From: Leptodontidium sp. MPI-SDFR-AT-0119
Taxonomy: Eukaryota; Ascomycota; Leotiomycetes; Helotiales; Leptodontidiaceae
Direction: 5' to 3'
Length of the DNA stretch: 64,000 nucleotides
Assembly: GCA_020726505.1 (NCBI GenBank)
Contig: JAHLEZ010000028.1
Location: forward strand, 248,001 to 312,000
A program made the translations under genes and the position numbers. The first letter of the stretch is position 1. The number at the start of each line of letters is the position of its first letter. Under the pieces are notes generated by a model that had not been told where the DNA came from, made no database searches, and saw only the letters and a program-made list of their open reading frames with translations. This document shows, one piece after another, positions 44,421 to 55,079 of this stretch.

Positions 44421-45494
44421 CCCCTTGGGCCTGAAGACTGAGGTCAAATTGTGCATTAAGAATCAGTATACTGACAACTGCTAGGCACAGAATAGTTTAC
44501 ACAGATGCTCATAGCGCGGAGCAACATGATACCGGATTACTTTTGCATCAACAGATCCAATCATGACCGCATATGAAAAACAGAACTTTAATCGCTTACA
44601 GGATAGCGGTTAAATGCAGCAGAAATATTGAATTCCAACGTAAATTGACCCGAGGCTTATGAAGAGAGGAAGGGAATCATAGTGGAGGGCGGATTTCCAA
44701 TGCCACAACGTTCCTTCGCCCTCCACATGTGGCAGGTAGTCCGGATCTAGTAAGACGAGATAGAATTTTCCTGCCACAAATAGTATCACCTGTCCCTAGC
44801 CCATTGTGTAAATACTCTAGAACTTTCGGAACGTTCTTTACATACTCTAGAACTTTCGGAATGTTCTATCTCTATCTTACGGGCAGCTTCGACCTATCGA
44901 TGAAGAATCTCCAAAGGATTCGTGCATTAAATTAGAGAACGGGACAAAATTGAAAATCCTTAACATACTACAATCCGGAGAAGTGGACACAGACATTCCC
45001 AGAAATATTGAATAAATAAAGATTCGTGGGAAATAAGCAAGTCTTTGTTAATTCTCTAACATATGTATGTTGCTTATGTCTCGCGAGATGTAACTCCCCT
45101 TACAACGGTTCTGGGCCAAGGAAGCTTGTCACCGACCAGAAGTAACATGGCACGGCTTGCTTAGCAAGCGGATCTCAGTCTAGAGATTAAATACAGTATC
45201 TCTGGGTACTTTTGTGGTACTGGTAATAATACCTACTATTAAGAAGGAATCCCTAAGAAAACTCAGGTGACCAGCTGCATTATTCATGCTTAGCCAGACA
45301 AACTCTAACCCACGATATGGATAAATATCGCTACTCGCAGACGTTCAGTCTGGGGTGGAAACAGGGAGTGAAAATATCCTTGACTTCGTGCCAGAATAAG
45401 AAGGTGAGTCCGTAGGTTACGGAGCCGTAATGAGCCGATTCCGACGCCGAAGGCTCAACCCACCAATAAATTGCTCCTCGGGTTATCGATCCGG
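44421..45494. other. Intergenic, AT-rich
   Basis: No supportable gene. A short direct repeat ACTCTAGAACTTTCGGAA occurs near 44813 and 44844. Nothing else is recognised. Confidence 0.5.
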
Positions 45495-45690
45495 GGTTGT
45501 CCAGTACTACCCCCCCCCCCCCCCCCCCTTGATAAATGTTAAATGTGCGGAAAACCGGAGCCAGTGTGGGTAGCCGTATAGGGTGTTTATCTAATAAATC
45601 AACTGATTAGTAGCCTCAAGCAGGGCTTCAGCAGTCTCGTGAATCTTCTACAGCTACCCTTGCCTTTACAACAGACTTCCTCGCTGGTTC
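45495..45690 (+). repeat. Dispersed repeat, copy 2 (partner at 37935)
   Basis: Starts with a run of 19 C (45510-45528) and aligns with 37935-38125 through TATCTAATAAATC, AGCCTCAAGCAGGGCTTCA and CTTGCCTTTACAA. Reading frames are broken compared with copy 1. Confidence 0.6.
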
Positions 45691-46342
45691 GTGCTAAACG
45701 ACAAACAAGGGACTTAGAGTCTCTGCTCTAGAAAAGTTCGCATTTACTCCGAAGTGACATTTGTCAAATGGGGGGGATAGTATCTATCTGCATGGTAGAT
45801 CCGGAGCAGGGGGCAGCAGGGCAACACATCCCCACTCGTTCTCGGAGCTCGCTAACACGTTCCAGTCACTTTTCCGGGGAACTGGATATATATGCATGGC
45901 TGAAAATAGACTACATGAAAAGATGACCCGAGCTGAACTTTCACGACTCTCGGGATCTCGTTAATCGTGCGAAGGGACTTTTGCTGCCTGCTGGAGCTTC
46001 GGCGGTGACGTGTTCCGACATCTTGAGGTTGTAGATGTTTGTGTGGGTGGACAGGTGACTTGAGAGCGGAGATATTAGTTGGTAAGTTTTCACAACAGGG
46101 GACGGAGCTGCGAAAGCTGACAGGTTTAGAGCTCTTGATTCTCCATTGAACGTTAAGCTAGAAGCTTTCGAGTCTCCGTAGGAAAGCAAGGTTCAAGCAA
46201 ACTTGCCTTGAGATAGGCCAAGCAGGAGGGAAGGCGGTAAGGCTAAGTTCTTTTTATAGATGTTGTGGAACAAAGTATAGCGAGAAGCTGGTGCCCGTAG
46301 ATGTCCGAGGCTTGTGGTTGAGATGAAGGCGAAGAATAGAGA
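45691..46342. other. Spacer upstream of the SUMO-like remnant
   Basis: A minus-strand frame at 45941-46189 ends with MSEHVTAEAPAGSKSPFARL, which could be the start of a truncated gene, but only 26 codons follow that ATG. Nothing else is supportable. Confidence 0.4.
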
Positions 46343-47157
46343 GTGGGTCGAATCGTACGGAATGGAAAAGGGAATGCCCCGGAGGCCAAACCCGAACAGA
46401 AGACAGGAAGTCTGGAGGTCAAGGATCAGAATGAGAACGAGACCTTCTTTAACACTAAGAACTACGCGAGGTTTGGCAAGGTCTTCGATGCGTATTGCGA
46501 TCGCCGGTCTCTCACCCGGAAACCCGTTCGCCTTTTCTTCGCGAGCGCACTCGCGTTCAAGACAACGATACACCGGAGGGTTTGGGCCTTGAAGATGGTG
46601 ACATGATCTAAGCTATGCTTGACCGGGTCGGTGGAGATGACATAGAGCCTGGTACTCCTGGTGTTGCTGGAGGTCCTGCTGCTGAAGCAGAGAATCCACA
46701 GAAGGCTAGAGCTATCAACATTAATATTAAGGTCTCGATCCATTAGCCGTCTGTATCCTCTTTGATGGAATCCGACTTCAGGATGATGGAACCCCTGGGG
46801 AGCTTCCAGAGAAATGGAGGATGGAGACTCCATTGATGTATTCTTGCACAGCTTGGAGGTAGGGGTGCAGCTGATGAGGCACTGGATGACAGAGAGGCAA
46901 AGCCAGAGCCGCAAAGAATGTTGATGAAAGTCAGGGATGCAAACGGACACGAGGTTTCGTTCAAGGTCAAGCGCACAATTGTGTTGAAGAAGCTCGTGGA
47001 TGCTTTCTGCAAAGAACGAGGCCGCAAGCCTGACTTGCTTCGATTCTTCACAGCCGATGGAAAGAGGGTCACCTGCACGGATGCTCCCAATTCACTCAAT
47101 TTGGAGGATGGTGACCTTATTGACGCCCATGAGGAACAACAGGGCGGCGGAAACTGA
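46343..47157 (+). pseudogene. Tandem SUMO-like (Rad60-SLD/SUMO) domain gene, decayed
   Basis: Three ubiquitin-like units can be read in order. Unit 1 (about 46406-46611): SLEVKDQNENETFFNTK, FGKVFDAYCDRR, a frame change near 46530, then VQDNDTPEGLGLEDGDMI and TAA at 46609-46611 where a Glu/Gln codon would fit, followed by AMLDRVGG. Unit 2 (about 46717-46860), N-terminally shortened: ININIKV, VCILFDGIRLQDDGTPGE and, after another shift, MEDGDSIDVFLHSLGG. Unit 3 (about 46918-47157), intact: MKVRDANGHEVSFKVKRT, LKKLVDAFCKERGR, LEDGDLIDAHEEQQGGGN. The last unit has the SUMO-style EDGD and terminal Gly-Gly, leaving a two-residue GN tail for a Ulp-type protease. Acidic linkers (DDIEPGTPGVAGGP) separate units. 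Several frameshifts and the stop make the whole gene a remnant; unit 3 alone is an open frame from ATG 46918. Confidence 0.7.
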
Positions 47158-47709
47158 AGATCATTCCGGGAGAGAATCAGCCATTCACCATTCATTGATG
47201 GGAAACGCCTACGACATTTGACCAGTCAACGATGCCATGATTTGGTGACAATTTCATTGCTTTTCTTTCAACACAATAATTTTCGCAGATATTTCTAGGA
47301 CAGCAGAACATTGTTGGCAAGCACATGGGGTGGCCTTTCTCGATCTCAGGTTCTATCTTTTGCTGGGCCAGTCAATGCTCCATTGGGGTGGGATATCCGA
47401 TCTGACCAAAGAGTCATATATCTCTGCACTTTGCTTTATTGCTCTATGCGTAGAATACAAAGCCTGTCCATAAGCCTTGGTTTAATTCGGTTCGTCGTGC
47501 TTTTGCCATTCTGTTCAAGTATTTCTCTGTTCTCCCCTTTTCTTACATGCCATCTTCGCGCGCCCCAAACGTTGAACTAGTCGTGGTCAGCTTAAGCGAG
47601 TGGCCGTACTGCTCTATCGATTTTTCGCTACCTTCTGTATTGCGCCTTCACGATCGTATAAATCACTCTTATGAACACAATCAATTATTCGCTGGAAAAA
47701 TTATTCAAT
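47158..47709. other. Spacer
   Basis: No supportable gene; AT-rich in places. Confidence 0.5.
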
Positions 47710-48129
47710 TCACTTTACCTTGTGCACCTCCGCACTGGCACTATCACTATCACTATCTCTAGTCCCCCTCTCCCTCTTCTCCCTTTCTCCCCTCTCCCTC
47801 TCCTCCCTCCTGCGCTTCCGTCTCTTCCTCCTATTATTCCTGCGTCTACAGTAAAAACAATACCCAGAACTTTCAGAAGGCTCGACGAAGCAAATAAGCA
47901 GATTAGGACACTGTTCTGGGATGCAGCCAGTGAGAAATTGGTGCTCGCAGCAGGTCATTACGCCGTCCACGTGTTTGCAGATGGGGGTGAAGGGTGTTGG
48001 CGTGCTCACACATAGTGAGGCTTGAGGGGGTAGGAGTAGAGAATGAGGAATGGGAAATAGAGTGAGGGCAGCTAAAGCCAAATTTGCCGAGGACAGCTTT
48101 TGTGCGGAGTTGACTCGCCTAGGGTACAA
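47710..48129 (-). CDS. Cys-rich open frame, unresolved start
   Basis: The minus-strand frame has no in-frame ATG near its start but contains PICKHVDGVMTCCEHQFLTG, CIPEQCPNLLICFVEPSESS, then GYCFYCRRRNNRRKRR and a charged tail ending ASAEVHKVK. The spaced Cys/His residues look like a small zinc-binding protein and are hard to explain as noise. The 5' end overlaps the TPD-nuclease frame (48050-48129) in antisense, so at most one of the two is intact there, or the true first exon lies elsewhere. No family is named. Confidence 0.3.
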   Translation of the reverse strand: MYPRRVNSAQKLSSANLALAALTLFPIPHSLLLPPQASLCVSTPTPFTPICKHVDGVMTCCEHQFLTGCIPEQCPNLLICFVEPSESSGYCFYCRRRNNRRKRRKRRREERERGEREKRERGTRDSDSDSASAEVHKVK

Positions 48130-48430
48130 ATTCCGTCGGGAGAGCCAACAAGAAGGAGAGGCAATGACTCCAGATATCCGCTTCCATGAGCCAATCTCTG
48201 TCTTTGGTCAAGTATGCTGGTGGCTAGAGTTCAAAAACTACTTTGGCTTCCGGAAGAATCCATATGTTGTAGCAAAAGACGGAAGGCAATTTCTGAAATA
48301 TGCGACCCAGATAGGTCCAGGTGCCGTAGTCTATAAACTTAGGTTTGAAACAAGCCACGTAAATATCAAAGGGGTGGTGACTTTTCGTGAGAAGGAAGTG
48401 TTGCAGGGCTTAAGATTGCAAATCCTGTAG
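48050..48430 (+). CDS. TPD-motif nuclease domain (CDIN1/C15orf41-like), N-terminally short
   Basis: ATG 48050 to TAG 48428-48430, 126 residues. The block FCAELTRLGYKFRRESQQEG, then MTPDIRFHEPISVFGQVCW, WLEFKNYFGFRKNPYVV and QFLKYATQIGPGAVVYKLRF follows the order of the TPD domain of CDAN1-interacting nuclease 1: TPD, a WxE(x)K strand and a GPGxVxY strand, a PD-(D/E)xK-like nuclease fold. Family members have about 280 residues with an N-terminal helical region that is absent here, so this is a truncated copy, a short paralogue or a gene with an unplaced 5' exon. The 3' end overlaps the NLR-like remnant on the other strand. Confidence 0.6.
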   Translation: MGNRVRAAKAKFAEDSFCAELTRLGYKFRRESQQEGEAMTPDIRFHEPISVFGQVCWWLEFKNYFGFRKNPYVVAKDGRQFLKYATQIGPGAVVYKLRFETSHVNIKGVVTFREKEVLQGLRLQIL

Positions 48431-49570
48431 CGTTATACGATATCCAGACGCCTTTGAGAATCTTCATCAAGTCATATTTCGGCTTTGCATGGCGATCGAT
48501 GAGGTCCTCGTAAAACTTGAGAGCAGCATTCTCCGTTTCTTGAGATTCGATCCCTAGGAGGTGTCGAACTTCGTTCAGCGCCCTTTTCTCCTCTTCGGCC
48601 TTTTTATGTTCCCTGTATCTTGCATTTTCTTCCCTTTCTTGTTCCATTCCTCTTTCTAGTTCGGTTATTCTTTTGGCCATGAAGCCAAGCACTTTCTTCT
48701 GGATCTTCCATATATCCTTGTTTATTTCGGCTCTGGCAGGGTCCAGGTTTCTTGATGGTGGATGCAGTAGTGCGTACCAAACTCGCGCTGTTATGTCAGA
48801 GGGATTCATCTCAAGCGGGATTGTGTCCACAGACCTAGCCAAGTTGTACGGTTGAAATATATTGCTCTTTCACTAAAGGAGTTGATGTTTTCCGCTAGAC
48901 GCTCCAGTATATAATACAGGTCGGGGTCGTTGATGACGACTGCGATATCCGCGACATCAGGAAATTCTTCTTTGATATCCGTGAGGGTTTCCTTAATGAT
49001 GTCCCCGATCTTAGACATGTTCATCGCAACCTTAAACATGTCCAGCGTTAGTCGACTTATACTCCAATTCACTTGGCCCTACATTACACTCACAACGAGA
49101 AGCACGCTGAGTGCGACATAAGGCACTTCAGCCTTGCCCCCAGCTGCTGCCCGGGCAACCTCACAGACTCCGGAATACGCACCCATGAAATCCGAGACCA
49201 AGGTCAGGATGGTTATACAACGGTTCTCGATTTTGCTGTCAGTCTCACGATTCGCTTGCGCCGCCAGGCCATTTGTGTATTTAGCACGCATTTTATCCAT
49301 CATTTGCCTGACACCCTCCGGACTGTTCAACGTTTGACAATCGTCTACCTCTAGAATCCTTTTCTTGCGTTTTCCTCCAGAGTGCCGAATGCGTGTTTCC
49401 TTGGCAAGCTGCTGCTTCTGGTTCGCCTGCAGCCGCGGCGCATGATCCGCGTTGCTATTGGCTGGATCAACTTTCCTTGGTGTTTTTCGACGACCACGCG
49501 TCAGAGACGTGGAAAAGCTGCGCATCCTCTTGTTTCCAGCGAGTTGTAAACCAAAAGAAGGGTAAATCAT
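48366..49570 (-). pseudogene. N-terminal module of a fungal NLR-type protein, frameshifted
   Basis: Exon 49570-49094 joins exon 49030 onward (63-bp intron, donor GTGAGT, branch CGACTAAC, acceptor TTTAAG). Splicing turns VALSVLLV into VAMNMSKIGDIIKETLTDIK, then EEFPDVADIAVVINDPDLYY and AENINSFSERAIYF. This is the helical N-terminal module seen ahead of NACHT or ankyrin regions in fungal NLR-like proteins. Near 48870 the frame shifts by one base; the next frame continues FQPYNLARSVDTIPLEMN and a charged coiled coil to a stop at 48366. No NACHT/ATPase motif follows. The first 80 residues are basic (GRRKTPRKVDPANS). Truncated, likely inactive; the domain label is from general resemblance. Confidence 0.5.
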
Positions 49571-50075
49571 TCGATATATTGAGCAAATTGTTAGGCAGCT
49601 CGATTCATATAGATGTTGTCAGTTAGCTTGGAGCTCGCAGTGCAGCCACTGGAAATCGACACATCCATCTGCAGCCACTTTAGCTCCTCTCAGATCGCTC
49701 TGTCCATCGTGAACCAATCAGCGTCTGTGGCTTCTGAGCTCATGTTATTGTCATGCCACATTATCATTCCACCATGGCAAGTGGTACGAAAGCCATTCTG
49801 GCACACCCAAATTGAGAGACACATTTTCCTTATGCCATTGTCATGCCACATTATCATTCACCGTCGCAATCGAGACAGTGAAACTCTGCCACTCAAGCGT
49901 GTTCGCAAGATGGACAAACAATCAGCATCTTCTCAAGGCGCAGCAGCTGGAAGCAGCACAAGCGAGAGCGACCCAAAGTAATGACTCCGAGCACAACATT
50001 GCAAGCAAAAAACAGGAGAGACATCACCATGCTCATCCTCTGGCAGGGGAGAAAGAGAGCACCTCGCTCAACCAA

Positions 50076-53030
50076 ATGAAGGCTGCCTTAGAAAAGCTGA
50101 TTACCGAATTGGACTCGGTATGCACTCCATATTTCCATCCACTCTCAAGTAAGCGAACATGATACTGACCTTATTTTTTCCCCCTCTAGACCCAAGTCTC
50201 ACGCCAAAACAAGGAAGAAGCCAAAGGGATTCTAGCCAGCGCCATTGAAAAAGCTGCTGATAAGGTCAAGACTGATGACGATACATCTTGTTCTTCTGAT
50301 TCTGGTCGCTCCACTCCAATAGATTTGAGGACTAATGACGCGGAAATTATGCACCACTCGAAGGTAAGATACAAATTGAAAAGAGTCGATTTCCGCGATG
50401 ACGTGCTGGATGAAGATTCGGATGAAGATCACGTTACGGCAATCCGAGAATCGCAACATAAGGACCAAAAATATGGCTTTATCTGGAGAGAAAAGGAGGA
50501 TCGGCATCACAAAATCAAGTCGATTGAGGCCGAGATTCATTGTCCAGCTCTCCGAAAGGTGCTAGCCACAAATCTCGCCAATGTCCCTTTTATCCATTGG
50601 AGTCAACCTCAACTCAATTTCCACGAGCCATTCCCAGACATTGTTGCCAACTGGAGTAAGCTGAAAGAGGTTGCTGAAGTCCAGCAAGCTGCGGGAGGAT
50701 GTGGAACGCATCTGAGTAAACTCCTTGACCATATTGCAGAGACCAGCCAGGTCAAACGGTATCTTGCACAGGAGAGAAACACAGACCCGAATCGAATTGT
50801 CCGCTTCCGCGATCTTAGCTTGTATTTCAGGCCTGGTGAAATCTTGTTTGCAAATGTAGGAGATCAACCACGAGCATTCCTTTTGTTGACGGGTAGGTCA
50901 TACAGACGCCCGAAATCAACTGCCAGCAATCATCCTTCTGTTTTGATCTGTTTGCATGGAAATATGGTATGGAAGCTATGGCTCACATGGCTGTCAATAC
51001 TAATCTTTGTCCAGACTTTGATGGGATTTCTTTCAGTCGAGACCCATTCCTCATCAGAATCCCTGCATTCGACAAGCCCAGAAACATCACAGCTCTGCCG
51101 TTCTATCCCTTGAAATATCACCCCAACCATGACGCCATTCGCCAGAAGTTAATCCAACGAGGCGACCGTACCTGTATGCCTGTACGCAAGAAAAGGAGAA
51201 GAAAATGTTTCATTACACGGGAGTTCTTCACTACAAAAGCAAGCTCCCAGCTGAGATCTTTGACAGTCAGTATGCAATGCCAATCACTTAAGGTGCTGTA
51301 CTTGGTGGAGTCCTTGCGAGGACCCTGAGGGGGAATGACGCCGAAAGCGGTTCGGCTCCGACTGACGAGGCAAATGTGAGCCGTATACTCTTGACCCGCC
51401 CTTGTTCACTAGCTGAAATCAATAGCTCGATGATGAGAATGAGAATGAAAGTCAAGCAAGAATAATTCATGTGCGTCCATTTGCTAAGCCTAACCCTATG
51501 AGCAAGCATATCAGCATGCTCGAGCGCAAGTCATATTAATAGAAGACCAGTATTCCGGTTCAGTCATTGTCGACCCTGGTCTATACCGGCGTTATGGGCC
51601 TTTGCTTGTGCCCAAATTCAGGGTCACCAGTGTCCCCGAGCTATGGAAACATGTGAGTGATCGTTTATAACATTACCATATTCGAATATCTGATCTGTTG
51701 CCTTCCTAGTGCGAATGTGTGGAATGCCAAAGTAATGCAGCCATGAAGGAGCTCCTGAAGAACAAGTATGACAATGTTAGCAAGACTGAAAGTGGATGGC
51801 AGAAATTCGAAGACGAGCAACGACTTATCTGCCCTGACAGAGTCGAAGGCTTTGCTTTGGGCAACAAAAAGTGGGTCTATCTTGATGTCTCATCAGATTC
51901 TCTTCACGAAGTCCCAAAAAAAGACGTGACAGTGGAAGGTTCACAACATGTCGAACCTTCGGATAGTGCATTCAACAAGATCATACTGCCAAAAGATAAG
52001 AGTTGGCATGAAACAAAAGAGATAGTCGAGAAACTTGTGAGAACTCACGGGAAAGATCTCAAGAGAGATTCATCCTTTCCAAATCCGTTCGAGGATCTAA
52101 TTGAAAGGAAAGGCCAGGGACTTGTTGTGCTATTGTATGGTAAGTTCGACCACTTGACCAGTTCTGAAGACTTATCAGATCACTAATCGCAAAAGGTTCC
52201 TCTGGGGTCGGGAAAACTCTTATGGCAGGCAAGTATTCACGAAGTACAACAGAATTCCAATGGCTAACATTATGCAGAAAGCGTTGCCGAGTTCGTCGGC
52301 AGACCGCTTTTGAGGGTCAGCATGTCTGACATCAGTCTGAACATCTCAAACGTCGAGAAGACCCTGGAACAACTTTTCAACATGGCTGTGCGATGGGGAG
52401 CAGTTCTTCTTTTCGACGAAGCGGATATATTCCTAACTCGTCGAACATCGGGAGGAGGAGACGACTTGACCCGCAATGCCATTGTAGGCGGTGAGTTGGC
52501 TTTAGGGACTTTTTGGATGTGATATTTTGATTTTCTAACCTAATACATAGTGTTTCTTAATGTCTTGGACTACTACTCTGGAATTCTGTTCCTAACCACA
52601 AATCGTAAGGACACTTGTTACTCAATTAACGACGACTACCAATGCTGATCACCGCATCCCAGGTCTCATGCCGTTCGATACTGCTGTCCTATCACGGATT
52701 CATCTGGCAATCGAGTTCTTCCCCTTCGAAAAAGCCGCCAGAAAAGCACTCGCGCTCCAATTCCTTTCCCGGATCAAGACCACCGCCATCGAGCCAGTCG
52801 TTTATGACTGGATCGAGAGTGTGTCGGGTAGCAACTTGAACGGTCGACAGATACGCAACGTCATCTCAGCTGCCACCACTCTAGCAAGGGCACACGAGCG
52901 ACCACTTAAGATTGCCGATCTTCAGAAGTTCTGGGATCGTGCCGAACACTTTCAGCAACAGATGCAGAACGAGATCTTCCTGGCAGAGCAAGCGATGCTT
53001 CCGAATGCAGCCATGCGATCTCGATATTAG
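50076..53030 (+). pseudogene. DUF7025-AAA+ ATPase gene with coding lesions
   Basis: Exons: 50076-50117, 50190-50892, 51015-51375, 51426-51652, 51710-52139, 52196-52228, 52278-52490, 52551-52604 and 52663-53030. The N-terminal part has HCPALRKVLATNLANVP, LNFHEPFPDIVANW and DLSLYFRPGEILFAN, then FDGISFSRDPFLIRIPAFD, the layout I recall as DUF7025. The AAA+ core has LLYGSSGVGKTLMAESVAE (Walker A), AVLLFDEADIFLTRR (Walker B) and ILFLTTNRLMPFDTAVLSRI (sensor/arginine-finger region). The Walker A exon is followed by a GC-AG intron (52229-52277). Lesions: a one-base shift near 51170 before YLYACTQEKEKKMFHYTGV, TAA at about 51288-51290, and another shift near 51527 before VILIEDQYSGSVIVDPG. The ATPase half is intact. 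Such proteins are common in moulds, of unknown role; the gene is recently broken or the assembly has errors. Confidence 0.7.
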
Positions 53031-53899
53031 CAACTTCTGACTCTGCTTTATATATGCTTTTCAATCTTGAGCACTGCCGTCGGCTTAATGTTCGCTTTGG
53101 CACCCTTGTAGATTGAGATGGCTTATTCTATGAGGATCCACCACGCTAGTAACCCTTCTTCTACCTTTCGTCTTCAAACTTTACAGATTTGACAGACGCC
53201 TTGCGCCTGATTCCTGACTGTCGATTGGGAGGGCAACTTTGGTAATTGAGCTGCCACTGGGTTTGGCTGTGATGGTTGCGTAGGCCAGGGGTTCCCCTGA
53301 AAAAATGCTGTGGCTCCCGTTCGTGTCCATTCCATGGGAGTGGTGCTGCTAGCTCACGACCAGCCTTAACGTCACTTTTCTATTTCCTTGTTTCCTTTTT
53401 TTATATTTTAATTCTGCTCTACCAATCTCTATGAGCTTGTTTTTCTGTTGGTTCCTGAATCACCTGTAAGAAACGGGCTCTCTGGCGATCTATTTCCTAA
53501 TGGGCGTAAGGCATGAACAAGACAAGATTGTCAATGTGTTGGTTCTCCTCAATAGAGGATTTGTCTGCAAATTTCAGTTGATGGGTTAAATGTCGAGTCC
53601 TGACACTGACGAGTGCAGATACTCTCACAATGTGGTCTCATGTATCCTACATGTACCGTACCGCGCCTTTATGGCTTCCATGCTGCTGGCCCCTCCAGAA
53701 CTGTGGGCGAAATATCATTTGCATTGTTGTCATCTTGTCGATTCTGGTTCCTGGTGTATGCCATGTTACTCTGGGGCCTTCTCTCTATTAAAAATGGCAA
53801 TTGCCTGCTTCGAAATGTCATTCTGAATACCAATTTTTCAGCATGAGATCTGCTATGAGCTCACAGAGAGTGACCTTCTTCGCAATACCGGTACAGAAG
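53031..53899. other. Intergenic 3' flank
   Basis: Nothing supportable; short random frames. Confidence 0.5.
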
Positions 53900-54430
53900 C
53901 TAACTTGGAGTCCCCAAGGAGACTCCAAAAAAAGGAAGCAATTGTTCAGTCGGGAGGCAAAGATTCGACTGTTTCAAGGTGTGGCCCGGTAACTTCCCAT
54001 ATATTTGAACAGCCTGAACATTCAAGAATTGCCCACCCTGTATGCCGACTTGTCGTTGCATAGCTTCCCAGACGCTATCATAAGGGCCGAGAAGGTCAAG
54101 ATAGTCGGCAGATTTTCGCCAACACTCAGCTTCGTCCACGCTGCAATTCACGTTAACGCTAACTTCTGTTCGGGAGCCAATGCGGATTTTTGTTGAGATG
54201 GGAAAGTCCTCGTCGGAATACTCCCAGCGTGGCTGACCTGAGTGCCAATGAAACAGTTGTAAGTCCAGTGTGCTTCGCTCAATTGTTCCACTTCTAATAA
54301 CTTAGTCAGCGCATTCACGTGAAATTCATGTGTCACGCTTCCACCCGCAACATATTAGCCCGGACCCCACGTATCCATGAGGTCTTCCGGTGAGGCATAG
54401 CCTTTATAGTAGATGTCGATGTTTCTGGGG
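53900..54430 (-). pseudogene. C-terminal module fragment of an NLR/ankyrin-type fungal gene
   Basis: The minus-strand frame DIYYKGYASPEDLMDTWGPG is followed by TAA (54357-54355, where CAA fits) and YVAGGS. After a frame change near 54290 it continues LQLFHWHSGQPRWEYSDEDF, then VNCSVDEAECWRKSADYLD and GIQGGQFLNVQAVQIYGKLP to a stop at 53900. The WGPG and FHW...DF blocks resemble the C-terminal part of fungal proteins that also carry the N-terminal module found at 55080-55472, which lies upstream on the same strand. The two could be ends of one gene whose middle was lost. Family assignment is tentative. Confidence 0.4.
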
Positions 54431-55079
54431 CACGAATTCGACGAACGACTATTTCGGTGTTGGAGGAGGAATGGAACAATTTGGTAGATCGTCGATGGGC
54501 CCTTGTTTCCTTAATGTAATAGGATGTTTGATTGTTACCTAATCAGATAAGGATTCCTAGGCAAGTTTACAGAAAGTCTAAGATGAAATTCACAGGATAA
54601 TATGGAATTGGGTGGTTAGTGTAAGCTGTAATAAAGAGTATTGGTCAATCTAAGTTTAGAGTGTGTTTACATACTTAAAAGGTTTTCTTGACTTCTCTTC
54701 CGATAATAAATGATATTTTCATATAGGGTCCAGTTCGAGATCCTTGGGAGTCTGTTTTGGACTTCCTAGCGATTATCGCTGTCACGGAGTCTGTCCGTGA
54801 ATGAGCAATAGGTACTACTCAGTGATTTTTCAAGTTTGTTCGGGTAGCTCAGGTGAGTTGGGTGAGAGACACTGAGCTGAGGGTGATTAGCGCCTGAGTA
54901 AAAGCAGCCAGCCTCCTAACCGACTTTAGAACGAAGAAAACAAAAGTTATGTATGACTACCAAAGTAAGCTGTACGGAGAAAGGCGAGGTATTGATCGAC
55001 CAAGCTCGCTATAGGAATATAAGACAACGTCAAATGACTCTGCCCATGATTCGGCGGCCTAAATAAGATTCAGCGTTAG
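54431..55079. other. AT-rich gap between two same-strand gene fragments
   Basis: No coding potential seen; may replace the missing middle of the fragmented gene. Confidence 0.4.
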
